Source: Streptomyces sp. NBC_01381
Lineage (GTDB): Bacteria; Actinomycetota; Actinomycetes; Streptomycetales; Streptomycetaceae
Reading direction: 5' to 3'
NCBI RefSeq assembly: GCF_026340305.1
Contig: NZ_JAPEPI010000003.1
Location: 496,001-560,000, forward strand
DNA: 64,000 nucleotides
This document shows positions 42,324 through 51,097 of the stretch, in pieces. Under the pieces are notes generated by a model, which worked only from the letters and a program-made list of their open reading frames with translations, had not been told where the DNA came from and did no database searches. The translations under genes were made by a program, and so were the position numbers. Every line of letters begins with the position of its first letter. The first letter of the stretch is position 1.

Positions 42324-42396
42324 GACGAGGAAGCTCTGCGGAGGAGCGCCCGGCTCTGTCTCCGGGTGGACGCAGGTTCGAATCCTGCCCTCGTCG
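42324..42396 (+). tRNA. tRNA-like element, probably degenerate
   Basis: The acceptor arm GACGAGG (42324-42330) pairs with CCTCGTC (42389-42395), extendable by two pairs. The D-arm is GCTC/GAGC, the anticodon stem CCCGG/CCGGG and the T-arm GCAGG-TTCGAAT-CCTGC is perfect. However, the anticodon loop would have eight bases (CTCTGTCT), position 8 is A, and no CCA is encoded. With a CTG triplet it would read glutamine codons if active. It may be a pseudo-tRNA or a non-standard tRNA. Confidence 0.4.
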
Positions 42397-42430
42397 CCTT
42401 CAAGCACCGGCCGCAGGAGATGCCGTACGC

Positions 42431-42976
42431 GTGATGGAGCGAGAAGCCGCCGTTCGAGCCGTCGAAGAGCAGCTGGAGCGGGACTACCAGCAGCAGTTGG
42501 CCGCGGGGGACGCGATGCGGATGGCCGTGGTGGATGCCGAGGAGCATGAGCTGGTGTGGATCGTCCACTGGCAGGCCGAGGAGTTCGTGCGCACCCGGAA
42601 CCCGGAGTTCCTGCTGGTGGGCAACGGGCCGTACCTCGTCGACCGTGTCGACGGAGGACTGCACCGGATCGGTGTCGTCTCGGCGGTGAGCGGCGAGTGG
42701 GAGGCCGACTATCGAGCCCGCATCCGCGGGTTGCCCGTGCGCACGGCGGTGGACGACCTGCACGATGAGATGCGTGAAGTCGCCGCCGGGCGTGGGCGGA
42801 TGCGTGCTGTGCGGGTCCTGCGGCAGCGGCTGCCGGTGTTGTCTCCTGCGGAGGCCATCGAGTACGTGACGTCCCTGCTGGACCACGATGTGCCTGCGCG
42901 CCTCGTGGCCGTCGCCGTCAAGGAGCTCGTGGCACCTCTCGACCCGGTGCTCGCGGTGGAGAGCCTCGCCCCCTGA
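42431..42976 (+). CDS. YrhB/Imm35-domain protein
   Basis: The first 90 residues, with EREAAVRAVEEQLERDYQQQ, VWIVHWQAEEFVRTRNPEFLLVGNGPYLVDR and GLHRIGVVSA, match YrhB/Imm35, a domain found in heat-protective chaperone-like proteins and polymorphic-toxin immunity proteins. The C-terminal helical part is not recognised. No toxin gene lies next to it. GTG 42431 with AGGAGA is used. Confidence 0.72.
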   Translation: MMEREAAVRAVEEQLERDYQQQLAAGDAMRMAVVDAEEHELVWIVHWQAEEFVRTRNPEFLLVGNGPYLVDRVDGGLHRIGVVSAVSGEWEADYRARIRGLPVRTAVDDLHDEMREVAAGRGRMRAVRVLRQRLPVLSPAEAIEYVTSLLDHDVPARLVAVAVKELVAPLDPVLAVESLAP

Positions 42977-43019
42977 GCCCGGCAGTGCGCCCCAGGCCCC
43001 CGGCCAACCCCCAGGGCCA

Positions 43020-44291
43020 TCACGCCCCTCGGGCCGCCACGGCGCGGCGGATGCCGTAGGCCGCGGCCCCCAGGCACAGGACCGCCGCGCCCCAAGTGAC
43101 CGACGCCGCGGGCAGGGTGAAGGCGAGCAGGAGGCAGCCGGTCAGGCCGAGGAGGGGGATGGCTCGGGGTGGGCGGCCCTCCGTTGAAGTGAGGGTGAGC
43201 GCGGAGGCGTTGGCGATGGCGTAGTAGGCCAGTACGCCGAAGGCGGAGAAACCGATCGCCCCGCGCACGTCGACGGTGGCCGCCAGGACGGCGACGACCG
43301 CGCCGACGGCGAGTTCGGCGCGGTGCGGCACTTTGAAGCGCGGGTGCACGGCGGACAGGACGTACGGGAGATGACGGTCACGGGCCATGGCCAGTGTGGT
43401 GCGGGAGACTCCGAGGATCAGCGCGAGCAGCGAGCCGAGTGCGGCGACGGCCGCTCCCGCGCGGACCACCGGCGTCAGCCATGTCGCACCGGCGGCTCGC
43501 ACCGCGTCCGACAGCGGTGCGCCCGACTCCGCGAGCCGCCCGGCTCCGAGGACGCTCAGGACGGCGATCGCGACGGCCGCGTAGACGATGAGAGTGATGC
43601 CGAGGGCGAGCGGGATCGCCCGCGGAATGGTGCGTGCCGGGTCGCGGACCTCCTCGCCGAGGGTGGCGATGCGCGCGTACCCGGCGAAGGCGAAGAACAG
43701 CAGCCCGGCGGCCTGCAGCACCCCGGTCCAGGAGGCGTCCGGTCCCCACTCGAGGCGCGAGGTGTCGGCGCTGGAGCCGGTCAGGCAGACGACCACGACT
43801 GCGGCGAGCACGGCGAGGACGACGGCGACGACGGCACGCGTGAGCCAGGCGGTCTTCTGGATGCCGGTGTAGTTGACCGCGGTCAGCGCCACCACCGCGG
43901 CCACCGCCACCGCGTGGGCCTGGGCGGGCCAGGCGTACGACCCCACGGTCAGCGCCATCGCCGCGCAGGAGGCGGTCTTGCCGACCACGAAGCTCCAGCC
44001 GGCCAGGTAGCCCCAGAAGTCACCGAGGCGCTCGCGGCCGTAGACGTAGGTGCCGCCGGACGCCGGGTAGCGGGCGGCGAGCCGTGCGGAGGACGTGGCG
44101 TTGCAGTAGGCCACCACCGCGGCGAGGGCGAGCGCCGTCAGGAGCCCGGATCCGGCCGCGCCGGCCGCCGGTGCGAGCGCGGCGAAGATGCCCGCGCCGA
44201 TCATCGAGCCCAGGCCGATCACCACCGCGTCCGGCACCCCGAGCCGCCTGGTCAGCTCTCCTTCGGCAGGAGGATTCGCCGCCGTGCCCAT
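43020..44291 (-). CDS. APC-family amino-acid permease
   Basis: Twelve hydrophobic segments span 423 residues. VVIGLGSMIGAGIFAALAP and NATSSARLAARYPASGGTYVYG are the first two APC signatures, and FFAFAGYARIATLGEEVRDPARTIPRAI is the central one. ATG 44291 has AAGGAG upstream; the longer frame is not coding. It is monocistronic. The substrate is unknown. Confidence 0.92.
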   Translation of the reverse strand: MGTAANPPAEGELTRRLGVPDAVVIGLGSMIGAGIFAALAPAAGAAGSGLLTALALAAVVAYCNATSSARLAARYPASGGTYVYGRERLGDFWGYLAGWSFVVGKTASCAAMALTVGSYAWPAQAHAVAVAAVVALTAVNYTGIQKTAWLTRAVVAVVLAVLAAVVVVCLTGSSADTSRLEWGPDASWTGVLQAAGLLFFAFAGYARIATLGEEVRDPARTIPRAIPLALGITLIVYAAVAIAVLSVLGAGRLAESGAPLSDAVRAAGATWLTPVVRAGAAVAALGSLLALILGVSRTTLAMARDRHLPYVLSAVHPRFKVPHRAELAVGAVVAVLAATVDVRGAIGFSAFGVLAYYAIANASALTLTSTEGRPPRAIPLLGLTGCLLLAFTLPAASVTWGAAVLCLGAAAYGIRRAVAARGA

Positions 44292-44484
44292 CGCTGCACT
44301 CCTTCGCCCGCGGCGCGCTGCTCCGCGCGTCAGTTCTCGTACCTCGGCGTCGCCGTACGTTACTTGGCCCCCCAGGGGTGGACGCCGCGAACCGGCCCTG
44401 ACGCGGTCCCGCGACGGGGGCGACATCGCGGGCCCTTCACTAGGCTGAACGGCGTCCCGGTCCTGCGGTTTCCGAGGGGGCAGC

Positions 44485-45414
44485 GTGTCCACGATGGTGA
44501 TGACCGGCGGCACGTCCGGCTTCGGAGCGATCGCGGCCGAGCGTCTTACGCGGTCGGGCGACGTACGGCTGATCCTGGGCGCACGCCGGACGACGGCTAT
44601 CGGCGATCGGATCCCGGCGGTAGGCGACCGGATCCCGCTCGACCTGGCGGACCTCGCCTCGGTGCGCGCCTTCGCGACGACGGTCCGCGAGCGGCTCGGC
44701 GACACCCCCGTCGACGCCTTGGTGCTCAACGCCGGAATGGTCCTCCCCGACGTCACCCGTCGCACGGTCGACGGCTTCGAGACGGCCTTCGCCGTCAATC
44801 ACCTCGCGCACCACCTGTTGCTGCGCCTGCTGCTTCCGGCGCTCGCGGACACGGCGACCGTGGTGCTGACCACGAGCGGCACCTACGACCCCGCCAACCA
44901 CGCCGGACTGACGCCGCCCCGGCACGCCGACGCGGAACTGCTCGCGCACCCCGACCGGGACCCCGGCCTCGACGCCAAGCCGCGCAAGGCGGGCGAGCAC
45001 GCGTACACCGCGTCCAAGCTGTGCGCCGTGCTCACCGCACGATCGCTGTCCGAGCACCCCGGCTTCCGCAACGATCGCCGCACCGTCGTCGCCTACGATC
45101 CCGGGCAGGTCTTCGGGACAGGCCTGGCCAAGCAGCTGTCGTTCCCGCTGCGTACGGCCTGGGCGCTGCTCGGCACTCCGGTCGTCGGCCGGCCGCTGCG
45201 CAGGTTCAGCCGCGATCTCAACAGCCGCCCCGACGCCGCGAACACCTTGGCCGACCTGGCCGTCGGCGGTGTGCCGGCCCCGGCAGGACGCGTGCTCGTC
45301 GCCCTGCGGCGCGCGCGGCTCAGCTGGCCGGACCCGTCCGATCTGGCCCGCAGGGACGAGGTGGCGCAGGCGCTGTGGAACGACAGCGGCAGGCTCGTCG
45401 GCCTTTCGCCCTGA
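44485..45414 (+). CDS. short-chain dehydrogenase/reductase
   Basis: TGGTSGFGAIAAERL is the NAD(P)-binding motif, LVLNAGMV the NAG motif, and YTASKL the catalytic YxxxK with TTSGTY before it. GTG 44485 has GAGGGGGC upstream. A short direct duplication (IGDRIPAVGDRIP) occurs in the second strand. It resembles the plant protochlorophyllide reductase-like (WW-domain oxidoreductase) SDR group in length and layout. Confidence 0.88.
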   Translation: MSTMVMTGGTSGFGAIAAERLTRSGDVRLILGARRTTAIGDRIPAVGDRIPLDLADLASVRAFATTVRERLGDTPVDALVLNAGMVLPDVTRRTVDGFETAFAVNHLAHHLLLRLLLPALADTATVVLTTSGTYDPANHAGLTPPRHADAELLAHPDRDPGLDAKPRKAGEHAYTASKLCAVLTARSLSEHPGFRNDRRTVVAYDPGQVFGTGLAKQLSFPLRTAWALLGTPVVGRPLRRFSRDLNSRPDAANTLADLAVGGVPAPAGRVLVALRRARLSWPDPSDLARRDEVAQALWNDSGRLVGLSP

Positions 45415-45508
45415 CACGGACCGCGGCGCACGGCACGTCGCGCGTCACATCGCTCCCAGGCACGGAAACCGGTCGCCAGACCGCACGGCGACTTGATTGC
45501 ATCTCCCC

Positions 45509-45928
45509 ATGAGTGATCTCCACATCCGCTGTGCGACCCCGTCCGACATCGACACCGTGCTGCGGTTCTGGCGCGAGGCCGCGGAGGGAACGAGCATCAG
45601 CGACGACCGGGCCGGAGTGGCCCGGCTCGTCGAGCGCGACCCCGAGGCCCTGCTCATCGCCGAGCGCGACGGCGTCATCGCCGGCACCGCGATAGCCGGT
45701 TTCGACGGCTGGCGCTGTCACCTCTACCGCCTCGCCGTGCACCCGGACCAGCGGCGTCAGGGCGTCGGCTCGGCGCTGCTCGCCGCGGCCGAGGAGCGCT
45801 TCCTGGGACTTGGGGGGCGCCGCGGCGACGCGATGGTCCTCGACCGCAACGAGCTCGCGCGGCATGCCTGGCGCGCCGCCGGGTACGCGCCCGAGCCGCA
45901 GTGGAGCCGCTGGGTGAAGCACCTCTAG
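45509..45928 (+). CDS. GNAT-family N-acetyltransferase
   Basis: One GNAT domain of 139 residues: IRCATPSDIDTVLRFWREA, the acetyl-CoA loop VHPDQRRQGVGSALLAAAE and LARHAWRAAGYAPEPQW near the end. The ATG at 45509 starts MSDLHIR. The substrate is unknown. Confidence 0.88.
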   Translation: MSDLHIRCATPSDIDTVLRFWREAAEGTSISDDRAGVARLVERDPEALLIAERDGVIAGTAIAGFDGWRCHLYRLAVHPDQRRQGVGSALLAAAEERFLGLGGRRGDAMVLDRNELARHAWRAAGYAPEPQWSRWVKHL

Positions 45929-45965
45929 ATCCCAGTCCGCGGACGCCCGCACGAGCGGATTTTGC

Positions 45966-46020
45966 TGGTCCTTTACTATGTACGGACCACTCGATTCAAC
46001 TGAGATTCAACTGAGATTCA
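45966..46020. promoter_or_regulatory. inverted and 11-bp tandem repeats before the CNNM operon
   Basis: TGGTCC (45966-45971) and GGACCA (45984-45989) form a dyad around the -10-like TACTAT. Directly after it GATTCAACTGA is repeated at 45993-46003 and 46004-46014, with a third part-copy at 46015-46020. The block is about 100-150 bp upstream of the first CNNM gene and may respond to the transported ion. Confidence 0.5.
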
Positions 46021-46119
46021 AACGGAAAGGTGTGAGCGTCCGCCCATGGGCGAGCCTCCCAGTACCCGACATCGCGCATTCCCCCGGTCCCTGTCCGATC
46101 ATGGGACGGAGGTGACCCG

Positions 46120-47451
46120 ATGACCGAAGTGCTCCTGCTCCTCGTGGCGGTGCTCCTGTCGCTGGCGTGCGGCGTCTTCGTGGCGGCGGAGTTCTCCCTC
46201 ACCACGGTCGAGCGCAGCGAACTGGAACGAGCGGCCGAACGGGGCGAGCGCGGCGCCGCGGGCGCCCTCAAGGCCGTCAAGAACCTCACCTTCCAGCTCT
46301 CCGGGGCGCAGCTCGGCATCACCGTCACCAACCTGGTGGTCGGCATGCTCTCCGAGCCCTCCATCGCCAAGCTGATCGCGGGCCCGCTGCGCTCCATGGG
46401 CATCTCCGCATCGGTGTCCTCGTCGGTGGCCCTGGTCATCGGCACGGCCCTGTCGACGGTCTTCCTGATGGTCGTCGGCGAGCTGGTGCCCAAGAACTGG
46501 GCGATCTCGTCGCCGCTGGCCGTCGCCAAGCGGGTGGCGACTCCGCAGCGCCTGTTCAGCGCCGCGTTCCGCCCCTTCATCGCGCATCTGAACAACACGG
46601 CGAACCACTCCGTACGCCGCTTCGGCATCCAGCCCACCGAGGAGCTGGCCAGCGCGCGCAGCCCCAAGGAGCTGGTGGCGCTCGCCCGGCACTCCGCCAA
46701 GGAGGGCGCCCTGGAGGCGGACACCGCCGAGCTGTTCGTACGCACCCTGAACCTCGCCGATCTCTCCGCGGAGAACGTGATGACGCCGCGCGTGCAGGTC
46801 ATCGCCCTCGACGCCCTCGCCACCTGCGAGGACGTCGCGAACGCGACGCGGGCCACGGGCCTGTCCCGCTTCCCCGTCTACCGCGGCAACCTCGACTCGG
46901 TCGTCGGTGTCGCGCACATCAAGGACGTCCTGGCGATACCGGCCGAGCGCAGGGCCCGCTTCCCCGTCGCCGAGCTGATGCGCGAGCCGCTGCTGGTCCC
47001 GGAGTCGCTGACCGTCGACCGGCTTCTGGACCGGCTCTCCGGCAAGCGCACGATGGCCGTGGTCATCGACGAGTACGGCGGCACCGCCGGGGTCGCGACC
47101 CTGGAGGACATCGTCGAGGAGGTCGTCGGCGAGGTGCGGGACGAGCACGATCCGCACGAGACGCCCGACATCGCCCCAGCGGGCACCGACGACGCAGGCC
47201 GGACGCTCTACTCCGCCGACGGCTCGGCCCGCACCGACCAGCTGGCCCGCGTCGGCCTGCGCACGCCCGAGGGGCCATACGAGACGCTCGCAGGGCTGGT
47301 CGCCACCGAGCTCGGCCGCATACCGGCCGAGGGCGACAGCGTCGAGGTGGGCGGCTGGCGGCTCGACGTCGTGGACGCCCGCGGCCGCCGCGCCGCCCGC
47401 GTCCTGCTGCACGCGCCCCTGCACGACGACCACCAGGAGGAGGAGCGATGA
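46120..47451 (+). CDS. CNNM/CorC-type transport protein (1)
   Basis: A DUF21 membrane domain (four helices, residues 1-200; FVAAEFSLTTVERSELE, LVPKNWAISSP) is followed by a CBS pair (VMTPRVQVIALDA, RFPVYRGNLDSVVGVAHIKD) and a CorC_HlyC domain at the C-terminus. This family handles magnesium or related cations. GGAGGTG precedes the ATG. It overlaps the next paralogue by four bases. Confidence 0.93.
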   Translation: MTEVLLLLVAVLLSLACGVFVAAEFSLTTVERSELERAAERGERGAAGALKAVKNLTFQLSGAQLGITVTNLVVGMLSEPSIAKLIAGPLRSMGISASVSSSVALVIGTALSTVFLMVVGELVPKNWAISSPLAVAKRVATPQRLFSAAFRPFIAHLNNTANHSVRRFGIQPTEELASARSPKELVALARHSAKEGALEADTAELFVRTLNLADLSAENVMTPRVQVIALDALATCEDVANATRATGLSRFPVYRGNLDSVVGVAHIKDVLAIPAERRARFPVAELMREPLLVPESLTVDRLLDRLSGKRTMAVVIDEYGGTAGVATLEDIVEEVVGEVRDEHDPHETPDIAPAGTDDAGRTLYSADGSARTDQLARVGLRTPEGPYETLAGLVATELGRIPAEGDSVEVGGWRLDVVDARGRRAARVLLHAPLHDDHQEEER

Positions 47452-48461
47452 CCGCCGTCCAGTTGCTGATCGGCCTGGCGACGCTCGTCGTCAACGCCTT
47501 CTTCGTGGGCGCCGAGTTCGCGCTCATCTCCGTACGCAGGAGCCAGATCGAGCCGTACGCCGAGGACGGCGACCGGCGTGCCAAGAGCGTGCTGTGGGGT
47601 CTGCAGCACGTGTCGGCGCTGCTGGCGGCGGCCCAGCTCGGCATCACACTGTGCACCCTGGTGCTCGGCATCGTCGCCGAGCCCGCGATCGCGCATCTGC
47701 TTGAGCCGCTGTTCGACGCGGTCGGCGTGCCGCACGGTCTGGTCCACCCGATCTCGTTCGTCATCGCGCTCGCCCTGGCGACGTATCTGCACATGCTGCT
47801 CGGCGAGATGATCCCCAAGAACATCGCGCTCGCCGAGCCGGTGCGCTCGGCGCTGCTGCTCGGTCCGCCGCTGGTCGCCGTCGCCCGTGCGCTGCGCCCT
47901 GTGATCTTCGCGATCAACGCGTTCGCCAACGGCCTCCTGAAACTGCTCAGGGTCGAGGTGAAGGACGAGGTCGCCGCGACGTTCTCGGACGACGAGCTGG
48001 CCCGGATGGTCAAGGACTCCGGTGACGCGGGTCTGCTCGACGACCGTGCCCAGGAACGGCTGCACGACGCGCTCGAACTGGGCCGCCGCCCGGTCCGGGA
48101 CGTGGTGCTCCCCTTGGAGCGGGTCGTGTACGCGCATGTGGGCGTGACGCCGGAGCAGTTGGAGCGGCTCTCGTCTGAGTCCGGGTTCTCCCGCTTCCCC
48201 GTCGTGGACGACGGCCGCCGCATCGTCGGCTATCTGCACGTCAAGGACGCGCTCGACCGGGCGCCGCGCGATCTGCCGTTCCGGGTGCCGGACATGCGGA
48301 AGATCGCGCAGGTGCGTGAGTCCACGCCGCTGGACGACGTGCTGACCGCGATGCGCGGCAGCCGCACCCATGTGGCGGCGGTGCTCGGCTCGGACGGCAG
48401 ACTGGCCGGGATGGTCACGATGGAGGATGTACTGCGGGAGCTGTTCGGTCAGCCCGCCTGA
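47448..48461 (+). CDS. CNNM/CorC-type transport protein (2), without C-terminal domain
   Basis: It has the same DUF21 domain (FVGAEFALISVRRSQIE, LGEMIPKNIALAEP) and CBS pair (FSRFPVVDDGRRIVGYLHVKD, LAGMVTMEDVLRELFG) as its neighbour but ends after the CBS domains. The ATG overlaps the previous stop (ATGA), so the two are translated together and may form a heterodimer. At 337 residues the short form is standard for the second partner in actinobacteria. Confidence 0.93.
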   Translation: MTAVQLLIGLATLVVNAFFVGAEFALISVRRSQIEPYAEDGDRRAKSVLWGLQHVSALLAAAQLGITLCTLVLGIVAEPAIAHLLEPLFDAVGVPHGLVHPISFVIALALATYLHMLLGEMIPKNIALAEPVRSALLLGPPLVAVARALRPVIFAINAFANGLLKLLRVEVKDEVAATFSDDELARMVKDSGDAGLLDDRAQERLHDALELGRRPVRDVVLPLERVVYAHVGVTPEQLERLSSESGFSRFPVVDDGRRIVGYLHVKDALDRAPRDLPFRVPDMRKIAQVRESTPLDDVLTAMRGSRTHVAAVLGSDGRLAGMVTMEDVLRELFGQPA

Positions 48462-48482
48462 GCCGAGGGGGATGCGCACACC

Positions 48483-50108
48483 GTGAGTCAACTCGTCCTG
48501 CGCGACGTGTCGTACGGCTATCCGGAACGGCCCGTCCTGGAACGGGTCTCGCTCTCGGTGCGCCCCGGCGAGAAGGCCTGTGTCATCGGCGAGAACGGCT
48601 CGGGCAAGTCGACGCTGCTCCGTCTGATGGCGGGCGAGCACGTCCCCGCCGACGGCGAGGTGGCCGTCGTGTCCGACGGCGGCACCGGCTATCTCGCCCA
48701 GACGCTGCGCCTTCCGCCGCACGCCACCGTGCAGGACGCGGTGGACGACGCGCTGGCCGAACTGCGGGATCTGGAGCGGCGGATCGGCGAGGCGGAGGCC
48801 GCGCTCGGCTCGGCGGGGCCGGACGGCCTTGCCGCGTACGGGGATCTCCTCGCCGCCTTCGAGGCGCGTGACGGCTACCGCGCCGACGCCCGCCTGGAGG
48901 CCGCGCTGCACGGGCTCGGCGTACCCCACCTGGAGCGTTCACGCGCCCTCGGCTCCCTCTCCGGCGGCGAGGCCGCACGCCTCGCGCTGGCCTGTGTGCT
49001 CGCCCCGCAGCCCGAACTCCTCCTCCTGGACGAGCCGACCAACCACCTGGACGACCAGGCGCTCGGCTGGCTGGAGGAGCGGCTGCGCGGCCACCGGGGC
49101 ACCGTCGTCGCCGTGACCCACGACCGGGTGTTCCTGGACCGGGTCGCCGAGGTGATCGTCGAGGTCGACGGCGACCGCAGGTCGGCGGCGCGCTACGGCG
49201 GCGGCTGGCACGGCTATCTGGAGCAGCGCACCACGGCCCGGCGCCGCTGGGAGGAGCGCTACCGGCGGTGGAGCGACGAGGTGGCGCGCCAGGAGCGGCT
49301 CGCGGAGGGCGGTTCCGACCGCCTCGCGACGGGCTGGCGGATGAGCGAGAGCCCGCGCTTCGCGGGCCATCAGCGCTCGGTGGAGGGCCAGCTGTCCGGT
49401 GTCGTACGCAATGCGCGCGAGCGGCTGCGCAGACTGCGCGCCGAGCCGGTGCCGCGCCCGCCGGACCCGCTGCACTTCACGGTCGGTGACGGCATCGAGG
49501 GCGGTGACCACCCCTTCGTACGTCCGGCTTCGCTGACGGACGTCACGGTGGGCGAGCGCCTCGCCGTCGAGCACCTGCTCCTCGAACCGGGCTCGCGCAC
49601 CCTGGTCACCGGGGCGAACGGCGCGGGCAAGTCGACGCTGCTCGGTGTGCTCGCGGGGGTGGTCGCCGCAGATCGCGGGCAGGTCGAACTCCCGGCGCGC
49701 GTGGGCCACTTGCCCCAGGAGATCGCGTACATCGCGGACAAGGACACCACCAAGACCCTCCTCGACGCGTTCGCGGCAGGCCTGCCGGGCCTGCCCGAGG
49801 ACCACGCGCCGGGGCTCCTCGCCCTTGGCCTCTTCCGGGAGGAGGACTTCGGCGTGCCGGTGCGGGGCCTCTCCGTGGGACAGCGGCGCCGCCTGGCACT
49901 GGCCCGCCTGGTGACCCGCCCTGCCGACCTGCTCCTCCTGGACGAGCCGACGAACCACCTCTCCCCCGCGCTGGTCGAGGAGCTGGACGCGGCGCTCGCG
50001 GAGTACCGGGGCACGCTGGTCGTGGTGTCCCACGACCGCAGGCTGCGGCAGCGGTTCCGGGGCGAGCGGGTGCGGGTGGAGGCGGGGCGACTGCTTCCGG
50101 AGGCATAG
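48483..50108 (+). CDS. ABC-F family ATPase
   Basis: Two ABC domains without membrane segments: Walker A GENGSGKST and GANGAGKST, signatures LSGGEAARLALACVL and LSVGQRRRLALARLV, Walker B LLLLDEPTNHL in both. The linker of about 80 residues between them is Arg-rich. ABC-F proteins act on ribosomes in translation or antibiotic protection; the length and short linker are as in the resistance (ARE) type, but this cannot be told by eye. Start GTG 48483. Confidence 0.93.
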   Translation: MSQLVLRDVSYGYPERPVLERVSLSVRPGEKACVIGENGSGKSTLLRLMAGEHVPADGEVAVVSDGGTGYLAQTLRLPPHATVQDAVDDALAELRDLERRIGEAEAALGSAGPDGLAAYGDLLAAFEARDGYRADARLEAALHGLGVPHLERSRALGSLSGGEAARLALACVLAPQPELLLLDEPTNHLDDQALGWLEERLRGHRGTVVAVTHDRVFLDRVAEVIVEVDGDRRSAARYGGGWHGYLEQRTTARRRWEERYRRWSDEVARQERLAEGGSDRLATGWRMSESPRFAGHQRSVEGQLSGVVRNARERLRRLRAEPVPRPPDPLHFTVGDGIEGGDHPFVRPASLTDVTVGERLAVEHLLLEPGSRTLVTGANGAGKSTLLGVLAGVVAADRGQVELPARVGHLPQEIAYIADKDTTKTLLDAFAAGLPGLPEDHAPGLLALGLFREEDFGVPVRGLSVGQRRRLALARLVTRPADLLLLDEPTNHLSPALVEELDAALAEYRGTLVVVSHDRRLRQRFRGERVRVEAGRLLPEA

Positions 50109-50111
50109 CCC

Positions 50112-50876
50112 GTGGCCCTCACCCTCACCGAACGCCGCCCGCCCTGGGTCGTCTTCACGCGCCATGACGACCCGTGGCTGAGTGCGGAGTCCGACGAACT
50201 TCACCTCCACGGTGGCCGCGTGTTCCGCCTGGATGCCCGCGAGTTGGTGGATCCCGGAGCCCTGTTCGCCGCCTTCGCCCGGGAGTTGGCCTTCCCCGGC
50301 TACTTCGGCCACAACTGGGACGCACTGGTGGACTGCCTGCACGACTGGCACGGCTGGCACGACCGCCACGACCTGCACGACCACGGCCACGACACGAAGG
50401 ACCTGGCCGTCCTGATCGACCACGCCGACGCCCTGCACGACGCCGAGTTCCTCGGACTCCTCGTCTCCGTGCTCTGCCAGGCCGCCTGGAACGCCAACCT
50501 TCGACTCGACGCCGACGGACAACCGGACCCGTACCGACGCCCGTTCACCCTGCACTTCGCCTTCCTCGTCCACGACATCGCTCCCGCCGCCTTCACCGAG
50601 GCCGTGGCCCGCGGCATGGACGTACAGGTGACGCTCGATCAGGAACGCCTGACGGCAACCCTGGGGGAAGAGGACTGGCCGCTCGGGTCAGGGGGTGGCC
50701 CCGCCGCGCCGGGCGGTCGGGGTCTCCGTGATGCCGGGCCCTCCGGTCCCCACCTTGCCGGCGCCGACCGCCGTGAGGACGGCGAGCAGCGTCGCCATCG
50801 CGGCGGTGGCGAGCGCCGCCTCCCAGTCGACGTCCAGGAGACTGGTCGCCCCGGCGACGAGCACGGCGCCCAGTGA
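50112..50876 (+). CDS. barstar-family protein with an extended C-terminus
   Basis: The barstar domain holds FRLDARELVDPGALFAAFAREL and YFGHNWDALVDCLHDWHGW, the signature that docks onto barnase-like RNases. It ends near residue 190, followed by a low-complexity tail (GSGGGPAAPGG and onward) lying antisense to the holin gene. The stop of the natural protein has probably been lost. GTG 50112 has GGAGG upstream. No barnase-type RNase is visible, so the partner may be elsewhere or the role regulatory. Confidence 0.85.
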   Translation: MALTLTERRPPWVVFTRHDDPWLSAESDELHLHGGRVFRLDARELVDPGALFAAFARELAFPGYFGHNWDALVDCLHDWHGWHDRHDLHDHGHDTKDLAVLIDHADALHDAEFLGLLVSVLCQAAWNANLRLDADGQPDPYRRPFTLHFAFLVHDIAPAAFTEAVARGMDVQVTLDQERLTATLGEEDWPLGSGGGPAAPGGRGLRDAGPSGPHLAGADRREDGEQRRHRGGGERRLPVDVQETGRPGDEHGAQ

Positions 50877-50936
50877 CTGCGCGAAGGTACGGAGCGCGCG
50901 CTCCGCGGTGGCCTTCCAGAAAACGACGGTCCACAT
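50688..50936 (-). CDS. small holin-like membrane protein
   Basis: MWTVVFWKATAERALRTFAQ, then LGAVLVAGATSLLDVDWEAAL and AAMATLLAVLTAVGAG form two membrane segments, the pattern of phage-type holins common as single genes in Streptomyces. ATG 50936 has GAGG upstream. It overlaps the barstar tail by 189 bp on the opposite strand. No endolysin is near it. Confidence 0.75.
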   Translation of the reverse strand: MWTVVFWKATAERALRTFAQSLGAVLVAGATSLLDVDWEAALATAAMATLLAVLTAVGAGKVGTGGPGITETPTARRGGATP

Positions 50937-51097
50937 GGCTGCCTCGTCTCTCTCGAGGTTGACGGGTCAACTCCCGGCATACCGCGATCTCGGCGACCTG
51001 CCTACGACGTCAACCGCCTTTGAAGAGCGGATAGTTCAGCGCACGACGCTGGGCGCGAATACGATCCGGCAGCCCCTCTCCGGAAGGTGTCCCACCC

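Noticed and set aside
43323..45512. 729-residue plus-strand frame
   Set aside because: It is antisense to the APC permease and out of frame with the SDR gene; composition is shadow-like.
46167..48461. Single 764-residue protein covering both CNNM genes
   Set aside because: Its first 427 residues are a wrong-frame reading of the first CNNM gene; the true second gene starts at 47448 with AGGAGG before it.
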